Positions 26,158 to 33,706 of a stretch of 64,000 nt of DNA are shown piece after piece. The notes beneath the pieces are model-generated. The model was given only the letters and a program-made list of their open reading frames with translations, ran no database searches and was not told where the DNA came from. A program made the position numbers and the translations under genes. Source of the DNA: Gemmatimonadales bacterium (GTDB lineage Bacteria; Krumholzibacteriota; Krumholzibacteriia; LZORAL124-64-63); assembly GCA_019038745.1 (NCBI GenBank), contig JAHOYV010000037.1, forward strand, positions 1 to 64,000, in the 5' to 3' direction. The stretch's first letter is position 1. Every line of letters starts with the position of its first letter.

Positions 26158-29100
26158 CTAGCGGACCACGCCAATCCGGCGGCGCATCTTGTGAATTGTC
26201 TCCCCGTCAGTTTCCGCCTCGACGAGCACGATGTACCCACCACTGGCGACGACCTCTCCCTGGCCGTTGATTCCGTCCCATAAAATCGTGTTCAACCCCG
26301 CATCGCTTCCCGGATCGCCCAACTCACTGCGCGTCTGGAAGACCAGGGTTCCGCTGAGCGTGTAGTAGCTCATGGTCACCGCGGCGTCGCGAGACAGAAC
26401 GTAGGCGATCTTCGTCTCGCCCTCGTCGGGATGGAACGGGTTGGGGTAGTTGGTGATGTAACCGGCCTCCTGATTGGGATCCACCAGGGCCGTCGCAATA
26501 GTCAATTCGGTGGCAAAACCGGCAGCTGCGGCTTGAACCATGCCGAGCTCCGGTTCACTGTGTCCGGTATAACGGGCCTGGGCGATTCCCTCGAGGTTTG
26601 TAACTTCATCCAGGGGAGTGATGGACCCCGAGCCCTCGGCCAAGGAAAAGGCCACCGGAATATTGTCGATTCCGTTGCCGAATTCGTCCGCCACGGTGGC
26701 GCTGACCAGGGCGCTCTTCATGCCGCCGACCCATGGGGGATCGCTGGAAAACTGTAACGAGTTGGGCGGGCCGGTTTCCACGAGGATCAGGTTGGATAGG
26801 CCCGGTTCGTGGTCCAGAACGTCGCTGACTTCCAGAATTATGGGTTCGGCCCCGGTGTAAGTCTGGCTCACTGTGCGGCGGCCCTGCCTGAGCTGGAAAG
26901 TCGAGTTGAGCAACTTGCCCTTACCCGGTTCGCCGGTTGTGGCGTTCAGAACCTTGACGTTGACTCGACAGTTGATCTCCTGCATTACCGCCCCGGCGTC
27001 GTTGGTCACTGCAACCGAGAGGGTGAAGGGCTTGCCGGCGATCACCTGGGCCGGGTTCACTTCCGCTTCCAGGTGGAATCCGCTGTTGATGGCCCGGATC
27101 TGGGTCATGGCCGGGGGAATATCGTCTCGAGTCAGGTTGGTGGCCGTGATCAGTTGATGGCCTCCGGATGAAAGCCGTGCCAAGGCCACCGCTTCGCCCT
27201 GGTCCAGGCTGAAGGCGGCCGGCAACTCGGCCAGCGGATCAGTAACCGTCAATTCGATTTCGTCCGCTACGTCGTCGCGGGGATTCCACCAGCTGTCGGT
27301 CGCATGTAGAAGCAAGTCGAATCCGTAACTGATGGACTGGTCCAGCGGGTCACCAATCTTGCCCGTTTCAGAACCGGAAAGGAGTTCCTCGCCAGGGGCC
27401 AGGAGGATCAGACGGGCGTAGGATCCGGGACTTACAACAAAGGCCGTGGAATTACACGGTGTGATCCCGGAGGGTGAGGCGTTATCCAGGCTCTTGGCCA
27501 GGATAGTGTGGGTTCCGGCCCGATACATTGTGGTCTCTACCGTTGCGGTTCCAGCAGCCAATTGCACCGTGTCGGGCAGATCGGCGAAGGGATCGGTAAC
27601 GGTCAGGGTCACCGGGCTGTCGGTGCCCGGAACATGGTTGAACCAGGAATCGACCGCGCGAATTTCGAACTCCAGGGATTTGCCAGCCGTCTGTGCGACA
27701 GGTTCGCCGGCCAAGGCGGGATCCAACCCGCCCTGCAGGGATTCGCCAGGCAGAAGGATCTGCACGGCGGCAAAATCCCCGGGCAGGACCTCGAAGTGCC
27801 CGCTGGTGCCGATGTTCGGCGGGGAGGCATAATCCAAGCAGGAGAAGGCGCTGGCCGGATTGGCTCCGTAGAGGATCACTTGCCCCGACCAGGTTCCATC
27901 CGAGAATTGGATTTCCTCGGGAGACATGCTGCCCGGTCCTGTTTCGCAGGTCAGGCGTGTCGGTCCGTTGTAACCGGTAAGGATTGATCCGTCCAAGTCG
28001 GTCACGGTGATGTTGACGGTGAAGGGAACTCCGGCGGTCACTGTTTCCGGAACAGATCCGATCACGAAGGTCGGGGTACTCGAAAGGACCCGGATTCCCA
28101 GGCTGGTCATGGACTCTATGCCCACATCCTGTTGGTCGTTGACGGTAAGATTCCAGGTGCCGGCGGAGCCGAATATTACGTCCAGGACGCCCTGGCCATC
28201 GACAAGGGATGCTTCCAGGGGAGTTGTGGCGGCAGTATCCTGGGATTCCAGTCCTACCAGGGGAGCGTCTCCCACAAGGTTCCAATAGTTATCGGTGGCC
28301 AATATACGGGCGGAGAAGGAATATCCGGTAGCCTGGGTAGCCGGTTCGCCGGTCAGGCCCGCCGCCGTGGTGGGAGCCCGCTCCTGGCCCGGTAAAAGGA
28401 TCTGGAGGCGGGAGTAGGGTCCGGGAAGTACATCAAAGGAATTGCTGACTCCCTCGATGGGGTCGAAGGTCTGACAGATCGCGTGTAACCGGGCGTGATC
28501 GGCCAGCAGAAATGTCACCGAACCGGACCAGACGCCGTTGGCCATCTGGGCGGTTTCAGGCGCCATCCGGCCTACGCCCCAGCTGGTCAATTGGGTCAGG
28601 TCGATTTCCGCGTTGAAGCTCGTAACCCGGTTCCCGTTCTGGTCCACCATCTCGATGGTGATATCCGCGGGAGCCCCGGCAGAAAGCTCAGGGCCCAGGT
28701 CGGAAATGCGCAGGGAGGCGGCAATCCCGGTTGTGGGAATTACCATCACGACGGAGGAAGTAGCCGTGTAATGCTCTCGGTCGGTCAGGTCCGTGGCAGT
28801 AACGGTAAAGGCCCCCACCGAATTTAGGGTAACGGTCATTGTGACTTCCCCGGCCACCATGGGCAGCACCTGGGGAAGATCAGCCGTATCGTCCGTGCTG
28901 CTCAACAACATCACGTGACTCACGTTGGTGTGGGTTTCCCACGTCGCTTTGCAGGCCCGTACAAGAACCTGGAAGGGGACCCCGACCATCTGTGTAAGAG
29001 GTTCTCCAACCTTTCCCGTTTCGGTTTCAGGATCGGGTTCCTCCCCCGGCAACAGAATCTGCAACAGCTGATAGGGACATTTTTCCTCGGCCAGAACCGT

Positions 29101-29190
29101 CGATACGGTCCCAAAGTTCATTGCCGCCAGGGCCAGAAATACAAATAACCACAAGCGGGGGAACCAATTTCTTCGAATCACCACGATCAC
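26158..29190 (-). CDS. Large secreted multi-Ig-like surface protein with four internal repeats and FlgD-like tail
   Basis: A 1,010-aa protein with a signal peptide (WLFVFLALAAMNFGTVSTVL). It contains four copies of a repeat opening with LQILLPGE or a variant: YQLLQILLPGEEPDPETETG, YSRLQILLPGQERAPTTAAG, FAAVQILLPGESLQGGLDPA and YARLILLAPGEELLSGSETG. Each is followed by a 'GxPxxQxxG' turn and Ig-like strands. A later domain (VADEFGNGIDNIPVAFSLAE) resembles invasin-type Big_1 folds. The C-terminal 85 residues are a FlgD-like tail starting TNYPNPFHPDEGETKI with LWDGINGQGEVVASGGY. First gene of the operon leading to the PorV-like, TPR, Exb and TonB genes; probably its exported cargo or surface appendage. 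Confidence 0.8.
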   Translation of the reverse strand: MIVVIRRNWFPRLWLFVFLALAAMNFGTVSTVLAEEKCPYQLLQILLPGEEPDPETETGKVGEPLTQMVGVPFQVLVRACKATWETHTNVSHVMLLSSTDDTADLPQVLPMVAGEVTMTVTLNSVGAFTVTATDLTDREHYTATSSVVMVIPTTGIAASLRISDLGPELSAGAPADITIEMVDQNGNRVTSFNAEIDLTQLTSWGVGRMAPETAQMANGVWSGSVTFLLADHARLHAICQTFDPIEGVSNSFDVLPGPYSRLQILLPGQERAPTTAAGLTGEPATQATGYSFSARILATDNYWNLVGDAPLVGLESQDTAATTPLEASLVDGQGVLDVIFGSAGTWNLTVNDQQDVGIESMTSLGIRVLSSTPTFVIGSVPETVTAGVPFTVNITVTDLDGSILTGYNGPTRLTCETGPGSMSPEEIQFSDGTWSGQVILYGANPASAFSCLDYASPPNIGTSGHFEVLPGDFAAVQILLPGESLQGGLDPALAGEPVAQTAGKSLEFEIRAVDSWFNHVPGTDSPVTLTVTDPFADLPDTVQLAAGTATVETTMYRAGTHTILAKSLDNASPSGITPCNSTAFVVSPGSYARLILLAPGEELLSGSETGKIGDPLDQSISYGFDLLLHATDSWWNPRDDVADEIELTVTDPLAELPAAFSLDQGEAVALARLSSGGHQLITATNLTRDDIPPAMTQIRAINSGFHLEAEVNPAQVIAGKPFTLSVAVTNDAGAVMQEINCRVNVKVLNATTGEPGKGKLLNSTFQLRQGRRTVSQTYTGAEPIILEVSDVLDHEPGLSNLILVETGPPNSLQFSSDPPWVGGMKSALVSATVADEFGNGIDNIPVAFSLAEGSGSITPLDEVTNLEGIAQARYTGHSEPELGMVQAAAAGFATELTIATALVDPNQEAGYITNYPNPFHPDEGETKIAYVLSRDAAVTMSYYTLSGTLVFQTRSELGDPGSDAGLNTILWDGINGQGEVVASGGYIVLVEAETDGETIHKMRRRIGVVR

Positions 29191-29582
29191 CTTCTCTGGG
29201 TATGAAGCCTCGATAGCGATTGTTGGATCTATTGACCAGATCCTGATCGCTCCCTCCTTTTGCCCTACAATTCAACAGTGTTTCGGCAAGACATATGCCA
29301 GGAAAAGGCCCCTTGGGGGTACGGAGCAAAGGGATTCCAAATGGGGAAATTCTTAGGAGCTTGCAGGGGCGAAGCCCTTATTCCGCCTGGGTTGAGGCTT
29401 GGAATTCAATAGCAAGGTCGACAGTTTATTGATCAGGGGGTCAGAACTTCAGGCAAGGGAGGCCGGAATCGAATCCGGCCCACCAAAAAAGTCGGGTTAC
29501 AGACCAGAAAAGGTCGCAAAAACAGGGGTCCATGGACCCAAATACTACAAATAAACCACTATAGGCATTAGGAGGGACCGGA
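29191..29582. other. Intergenic region between pyrE and the surface-protein operon
   Basis: 392 bp without a gene. It holds two hairpins: GGGTCCATGGACCC at 29526-29539 (see the terminator entry) and GGCCGGAATCGAATCCGGCC at 29461-29480. It should also contain the promoter of the minus-strand surface-protein operon starting at 29190, but I could not assign -35/-10 boxes with confidence. Confidence 0.4.
29512..29539 (-). terminator. Probable terminator after pyrE
   Basis: Palindrome GGGTCCATGGACCC at 29526-29539. On the minus strand it is followed by CTGTTTTTGC. It lies 44 bp beyond the pyrE stop at 29583. The T-tract is short. Confidence 0.5.
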
Positions 29583-30155
29583 TCAGTTGCCCCTACTGCC
29601 GGGTTTGACTACCTCTACGCCCTCACGGCAGAGAGGACAATCATCGGGTTCCCAGGTTTCGACCTTCACCTTGGCCAGTGACTTAAGTGGAAGGGGCAGT
29701 TCCACTTCTCCGCTGGTTCGGTCGATGATGCTGGTCAATCCGACCACCTGGCCACCGGCCTCCTCTACTACCTTGACGACTTCCAACAGGCTGGTGCCCC
29801 TGGTGACTACATCCTCCGCAATGATCACTTTCTCACCGGGATCCATGGCGAATCCCCTGCGAATCATCATTACTCCGTCTTTGCGCTCGGTGAACACGAA
29901 ACGGCGCCCCATGGCCCGGGCCATTTCATGGCCGATCAGAATGCCCCCGAGGGCGGGACTGACCACCAGATCGCAGGCGGATTCCTTGAAGAAGGCACCC
30001 ATGGCCGCGCCCAGCTCCTTGGCGAGCTCGGGGTATTGTAATAGGCGGGCGCATTGGAAGTAGGTATCGCTGTGGCGGCCGCTACTCAGCTGGAAATGTC
30101 CGTGGTGCAGGGCTCCCAGCTCTTTCATCATTTCCAGGACCTTGTCTTCAGTCAT
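29583..30155 (-). CDS. pyrE: Orotate phosphoribosyltransferase
   Basis: About 190 aa from ATG 30155, with AAAGG nine bases upstream. It joins orotate to PRPP, giving OMP, in pyrimidine synthesis. The PRPP-binding motif is VIIAEDVVTRGTSLLEVV, the orotate loop is FTERKDGVMMIRRGF, and SSGRHSDTYFQCARLLQYP near the N-terminus is family-typical. The C-terminal extension EPDDCPLCREGVEVVKPGS with two Cys is seen in a subset of bacterial OPRTs. It follows pyrF by 47 bp in the same direction, so the last two steps of UMP synthesis are encoded together. Confidence 0.95.
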   Translation of the reverse strand: MTEDKVLEMMKELGALHHGHFQLSSGRHSDTYFQCARLLQYPELAKELGAAMGAFFKESACDLVVSPALGGILIGHEMARAMGRRFVFTERKDGVMMIRRGFAMDPGEKVIIAEDVVTRGTSLLEVVKVVEEAGGQVVGLTSIIDRTSGEVELPLPLKSLAKVKVETWEPDDCPLCREGVEVVKPGSRGN

Positions 30156-30202
30156 TTTCTGGACCTTTCTCGTACGGGCCGGAGATGTTCCGGATTCAGG
30201 GT

Positions 30203-30961
30203 TCAGGTCATGTCCGCGGCGATGTTGGCCAGGGCTGCGGCCGGGTTCTCGGCCCGGGTGATGGGGCGACCGATGACCAGGAAATCCGCGCCTGCGGCTA
30301 CAGCCATGGAGGGTGTTGTCACGCGGTGTTGATCGTCGGTTCCGCTTCCTGCCAGTCGGATTCCCGGCGTTACGACCAGGGGCTCGGGGCCGACGGCTTT
30401 CCGTAACTGCGGCAAATCGGCGGCTGAACAGACCAGACCATCGCAGCCACAATCCCAGGCCAGGGTTGCCAGACGTTCCACGCTCTGCTGTAGGGAATCG
30501 CTCGAGGGCCGGACTTCTGCCATTTCGGTTTCTGAAAGACTGGTCAAGACCGTTACGGCCAGCAGGGCGGGTCGTCGCCCCTCGGGAGCATCCGGACCCA
30601 GGGGGGCGGTGGACAGAGCCTCGGCGGCGGCGGTCAGGGCGCTACGGCCGGCCGAGGCGTGGATCGTGCAGAGGGAAGCCCCCAGCTCCGCGGCGATTCG
30701 GGCGGCCGAAGCCACCGTGTTCGGAATGTCGTGGTACTTCAGATCCAAAAAAACATCCTTACCTGTTCGGCGCAGTTCATGGACCACTTTCGGCCCCGCC
30801 GCCGAGTACAGCTCCAGGCCCACTTTTACAAATCCTCCGTCCAGGCCCAGTGAATTGGCCAGCGTAAGGGCCTGTTCAGGGCCGGGGACATCCAGGGCTG
30901 TGATGATTCTCCGATTGGCGGGCAGCGAGCGTAAGCTGAGCAGCAGATCGTCTCTATTCAT
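30203..30961 (-). CDS. pyrF: Orotidine 5'-phosphate decarboxylase
   Basis: About 252 aa from ATG 30961, with GAGAGG upstream. It converts OMP to UMP. The catalytic K-D-x-x-x-D array is visible: ITALDVPGPEQAL at the N-terminus, FLDLKYHDIPNTV (Asp-Lys-Asp tetrad) near residue 73, and VTPGIRLAGSGTDDQHRVTT with DFLVIGRPITRAENP at the phosphate site. These fit the group 1 bacterial enzyme. It heads the pyrF-pyrE unit, divergent from serS. Three 10-bp direct repeats lie immediately before its ribosome site. Confidence 0.95.
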   Translation of the reverse strand: MNRDDLLLSLRSLPANRRIITALDVPGPEQALTLANSLGLDGGFVKVGLELYSAAGPKVVHELRRTGKDVFLDLKYHDIPNTVASAARIAAELGASLCTIHASAGRSALTAAAEALSTAPLGPDAPEGRRPALLAVTVLTSLSETEMAEVRPSSDSLQQSVERLATLAWDCGCDGLVCSAADLPQLRKAVGPEPLVVTPGIRLAGSGTDDQHRVTTPSMAVAAGADFLVIGRPITRAENPAAALANIAADMT

Positions 30962-30970
30962 GATTCCTCT

Positions 30971-31000
30971 CAAAATCCGGAAGAATCCGGAAAAATCCGG
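30971..31000. repeat. Three 10-bp direct repeats (AARAATCCGG) before pyrF
   Basis: CAAAATCCGG, AAGAATCCGG and AAAAATCCGG in tandem at 30971-31000, right upstream of the pyrF ribosome site in the pyrF-serS divergent gap. They could be an operator or a leader element. Confidence 0.6.
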
Positions 31001-31036
31001 GCTGGTGATTTGCCTTGCTTGTCTTGGCCGTTTGTT

Positions 31037-31056
31037 ACTAATCTTCACTAATCTTC
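31037..31056. repeat. Two 10-bp direct repeats (ACTAATCTTC) before serS
   Basis: ACTAATCTTC occurs twice back to back, about 100 bp before the serS start. Function unknown. Confidence 0.5.
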
Positions 31057-31152
31057 TAACAGTCGGAGCCTGGGAATGCAAACCCATTTCCGTGGATTCG
31101 CCAATCAAGACCACGAAGTGGACCTCGTGGCCGCAGAGAAAGGAACCAGGAC

Positions 31153-32412
31153 TTGTTGGATCGGAAATTTCTCCGGGAGAATCGGGAACTTGTGACCCGG
31201 GCGGTGGACCTGAAAAACGAATCGGTGGACATCGACGCCTATTATGACAAGGACGCGGAGCGGCGGGCCGCACTGCAGGAGACCGAGACGCTTCAGGCGG
31301 AGGCCAACAAGGCCAACAAGGCAATTTCCGAGCTCAAAAAAGCCGGGGGTGACGCCACTGCGGAGATTGCCGCAATGAAGGAAATATCCCAAAGGGTCAA
31401 GGCCCTGAAGGCCAGGGCTGTTGAGCTGGAGAAGGACGTAGAGCATCTGTATCTGCAGATTCCCAACGTGCCGGATGCCTCGGCGCCGGAGGGCGGCGAG
31501 GAGAACAACGAGTTGGTCCGTTCCTGGGGCGAACCGGCCAAGAACGATTTCCAGGTGATGCCCCACTGGGACATCGGCCAAGAGCTGGGGATCCTGCACC
31601 CGGAGCGGTCGGCCCGCATGAGTGGCAGCGGATTCCTCTTTTTGACCGGGGACGGCGCGCGTCTGGAACGGGCCCTGATCAACTGGTTCCTGGACCTCCA
31701 CAAGGAACAGGGCTACACCGAGTGTTTGATTCCCTACCTTGTAAACCGTGTCGCCATGACCGGTACGGGGCAGTTGCCCAAGCTGGCCGAAGACATGTAC
31801 CATTGTTCCACCGACGATCTTTTCCTGATTCCCACCGCCGAGGTTTCGGTTACCAATCTGCACATGAAGGAGACCCTGGCGGCGGAGGATCTGCCTCTGA
31901 AGTACTGTGCCTACTCCGCCTGCTTCCGTCGTGAGGCGGGGGCGGCCGGCAAGGATACGCGGGGTATGTTGCGGGTACACCAGTTCAACAAGGTGGAGAT
32001 GGTCAAATTCGTCAAGCCGGAGACCTCCTGGGAAGAACTGGAGAGCCTGACGGCCGATGCAGAGGAAATGCTGCAGAAACTGGAATTGCCCTACCGCGTG
32101 CTTTCCCTGGCCACCGGTGATCTGAGCTTTGCTGCGGCCAAGTGCTACGATCTGGAAGTCTGGTCGGCCGGAGTCCAGAATTGGCTGGAGGTTTCCTCCT
32201 GCAGTAATTTCCTGGATTTCCAGGCCCGCCGGGCCGGGATACGCTACAAGGGCGCCGGGGCCAAGGGCTTTCTTCACACCCTGAACGGGTCGGGCCTCGC
32301 CTTGCCTCGCATCATGGTGGCGATCATGGAAAATTACCAGACATCCGACGGCCGCATCCGGATTCCAAAGGTTCTTGTGCCCTATTTGGGTGGCCAGGAG
32401 TACATCGCCTGA
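31153..32412 (+). CDS. serS: Seryl-tRNA synthetase
   Basis: A 419-aa class II synthetase, normal length. Residues 1-105 are the coiled-coil tRNA-binding arm (DKDAERRAALQETETLQAEA, KALKARAVELEKDVEHLYLQ). The catalytic core has motif 2 ACFRREAGAAGKDTRGMLRV and HQFNKVEMVKF, TAEVSVTNLH for serine binding, and motif 3 LNGSGLALPRIMVAIMENYQ. In motif 3 the common 'GLAVGRTLVA' is replaced by GLALPRIMVA; the catalytic Arg is kept. Start is TTG 31153 after AGGAACC. Two bases separate its stop from the next gene, so it is co-transcribed with the kinase. Confidence 0.95.
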   Translation: MLDRKFLRENRELVTRAVDLKNESVDIDAYYDKDAERRAALQETETLQAEANKANKAISELKKAGGDATAEIAAMKEISQRVKALKARAVELEKDVEHLYLQIPNVPDASAPEGGEENNELVRSWGEPAKNDFQVMPHWDIGQELGILHPERSARMSGSGFLFLTGDGARLERALINWFLDLHKEQGYTECLIPYLVNRVAMTGTGQLPKLAEDMYHCSTDDLFLIPTAEVSVTNLHMKETLAAEDLPLKYCAYSACFRREAGAAGKDTRGMLRVHQFNKVEMVKFVKPETSWEELESLTADAEEMLQKLELPYRVLSLATGDLSFAAAKCYDLEVWSAGVQNWLEVSSCSNFLDFQARRAGIRYKGAGAKGFLHTLNGSGLALPRIMVAIMENYQTSDGRIRIPKVLVPYLGGQEYIA

Positions 32413-32414
32413 TT

Positions 32415-33704
32415 ATGGGAAAATTGTCCGGACATCTCCGATTCTCCTGGTTGCGCAAGCGATACCTGTTCAACATTTATCTCCTGCTGGGCAGCATCAG
32501 CATCGTGGTGGCCACGACCATCTTTACCATCCGGGTCTCCAAGAGCGTCGAACGGCAGAGCTACCTGACGACTGAGCTTTTTTCGAATCTGGCCAGTCGT
32601 CTGTTGTTGGCCGTGGATGTCGATGAAGTGGAGCCGGTCATCGCCATCATCAACGAGATCGAGGTGCCGTTCATCATCACCGACAACTCGGGCCGTCCCT
32701 TCCTTTGGAACGAGCCGGTGATCGGGATTCCGGTGCCCAGCTTTGAGCAACTGTTGCTGGTCAATCCATCCAGCCCGACCAACCCCGCGGTCGCCGAGAT
32801 CCTGACCATGGCAGCGGCTTTCGATCAGGAACAGGAGCCTTTCGCCATCGTGTCGCCGGCCGGGCAGCGGCTGGGCACGCTGCACTACGGGCAATCCGCC
32901 CTGAGCATGCGGATCCGTTACATGCCCTACCTCGAATTGATGATCATGGCCCTGTTTTTCCTGGTTATCGTGTGGGCCCTACAGGGTAGGAAGGATGCGG
33001 AACAGAAGGCCCTGTTTGCGGGCATGGCCAAGGAAACGGCCCACCAGCTCGGTACGCCGCTGACCTCGATCATGGGTTGGGTGGCGTTGCTGGAGGAAAA
33101 AGTCGGTTCCGATGATGACGTGATCATCGAACTGCACCAGGATGTGAATCGCCTCAGCCGCATCTCGGCCCGGTTCAGCCAGATCGGTTCCCGGCCCAAA
33201 CTGGAGGATACTGATTTCACCGGGTTGGTCGATGAGGGAATAGAATACTTTCGCCGCCGGTTGCCGCAGATGGGTGGTCGAGTGCAGTTGCGACGTGAAG
33301 GAGACGTCTCCAATCCGGTCCGTTTCAACCGGGACCTGATGGGGTGGGTCATCGAAAACCTGATCAAGAACGGAATCGATGCCCTGATTGACGGCAAGGG
33401 AACCATTACCATCAAATTGAGTGATCGATCCCAGGGGGGGGCCCTTATGCTGGTCTCGGACACTGGGCGGGGTATTCCAGCCCGGGTGGGAAAAAAGGTC
33501 TTCGAACCCGGGTTCACTACCAAAAAACGTGGTTGGGGCATGGGCCTGGCTCTCGTCAAACGGATTGTGGTGCAGTATCATGGGGGCAGGATCAACATTG
33601 CTTCGACCAGCCGTCACGGCACCACTTTTCAGGTGCTTTTGCCGTCTGCCGGGGACCTGGCCGGCGCCGATGAAATCAGTCCGTATTCCGATCAAAGGAG
33701 TTGA
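32415..33704 (+). CDS. Sensor histidine kinase (PorY-like position, upstream of porX)
   Basis: A 429-aa membrane kinase. Two transmembrane helices (YLLLGSISIVVATTIFTI near 22-39 and LELMIMALFFLVIVWAL near 173-189) enclose an external sensor of about 130 residues. HisKA follows with H210 in FAGMAKETAHQLGTPLTSIM, then HATPase_c with the N box VIENLIKNGIDALID, DTGRGIP (G1) and KKRGWGMGLALVKRIV (G2). Topology and size resemble PorY, the kinase of the Bacteroidetes type IX secretion regulator PorX. Its stop overlaps the ribosome site of porX, so the two form a physically linked pair. Confidence 0.88.
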   Translation: MGKLSGHLRFSWLRKRYLFNIYLLLGSISIVVATTIFTIRVSKSVERQSYLTTELFSNLASRLLLAVDVDEVEPVIAIINEIEVPFIITDNSGRPFLWNEPVIGIPVPSFEQLLLVNPSSPTNPAVAEILTMAAAFDQEQEPFAIVSPAGQRLGTLHYGQSALSMRIRYMPYLELMIMALFFLVIVWALQGRKDAEQKALFAGMAKETAHQLGTPLTSIMGWVALLEEKVGSDDDVIIELHQDVNRLSRISARFSQIGSRPKLEDTDFTGLVDEGIEYFRRRLPQMGGRVQLRREGDVSNPVRFNRDLMGWVIENLIKNGIDALIDGKGTITIKLSDRSQGGALMLVSDTGRGIPARVGKKVFEPGFTTKKRGWGMGLALVKRIVVQYHGGRINIASTSRHGTTFQVLLPSAGDLAGADEISPYSDQRS

Positions 33705-33706
33705 CC

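Noticed and set aside
29461-29480. Possible tRNA 3' end with CCACCA-like tail
   Set aside because: The GGCCGG/CCGGCC arms resemble a T-arm, but the loop is 8 bases (or 6), not 7, and no acceptor or anticodon arm can be paired with it.
30962-31152. T-box leader before serS
   Set aside because: No T-box sequence (TGGNACC) or specifier structure seen.
33701-33706. TTG 33701 as the porX start
   Set aside because: It touches the AAAGGAG site directly; GTG 33707 has proper spacing.
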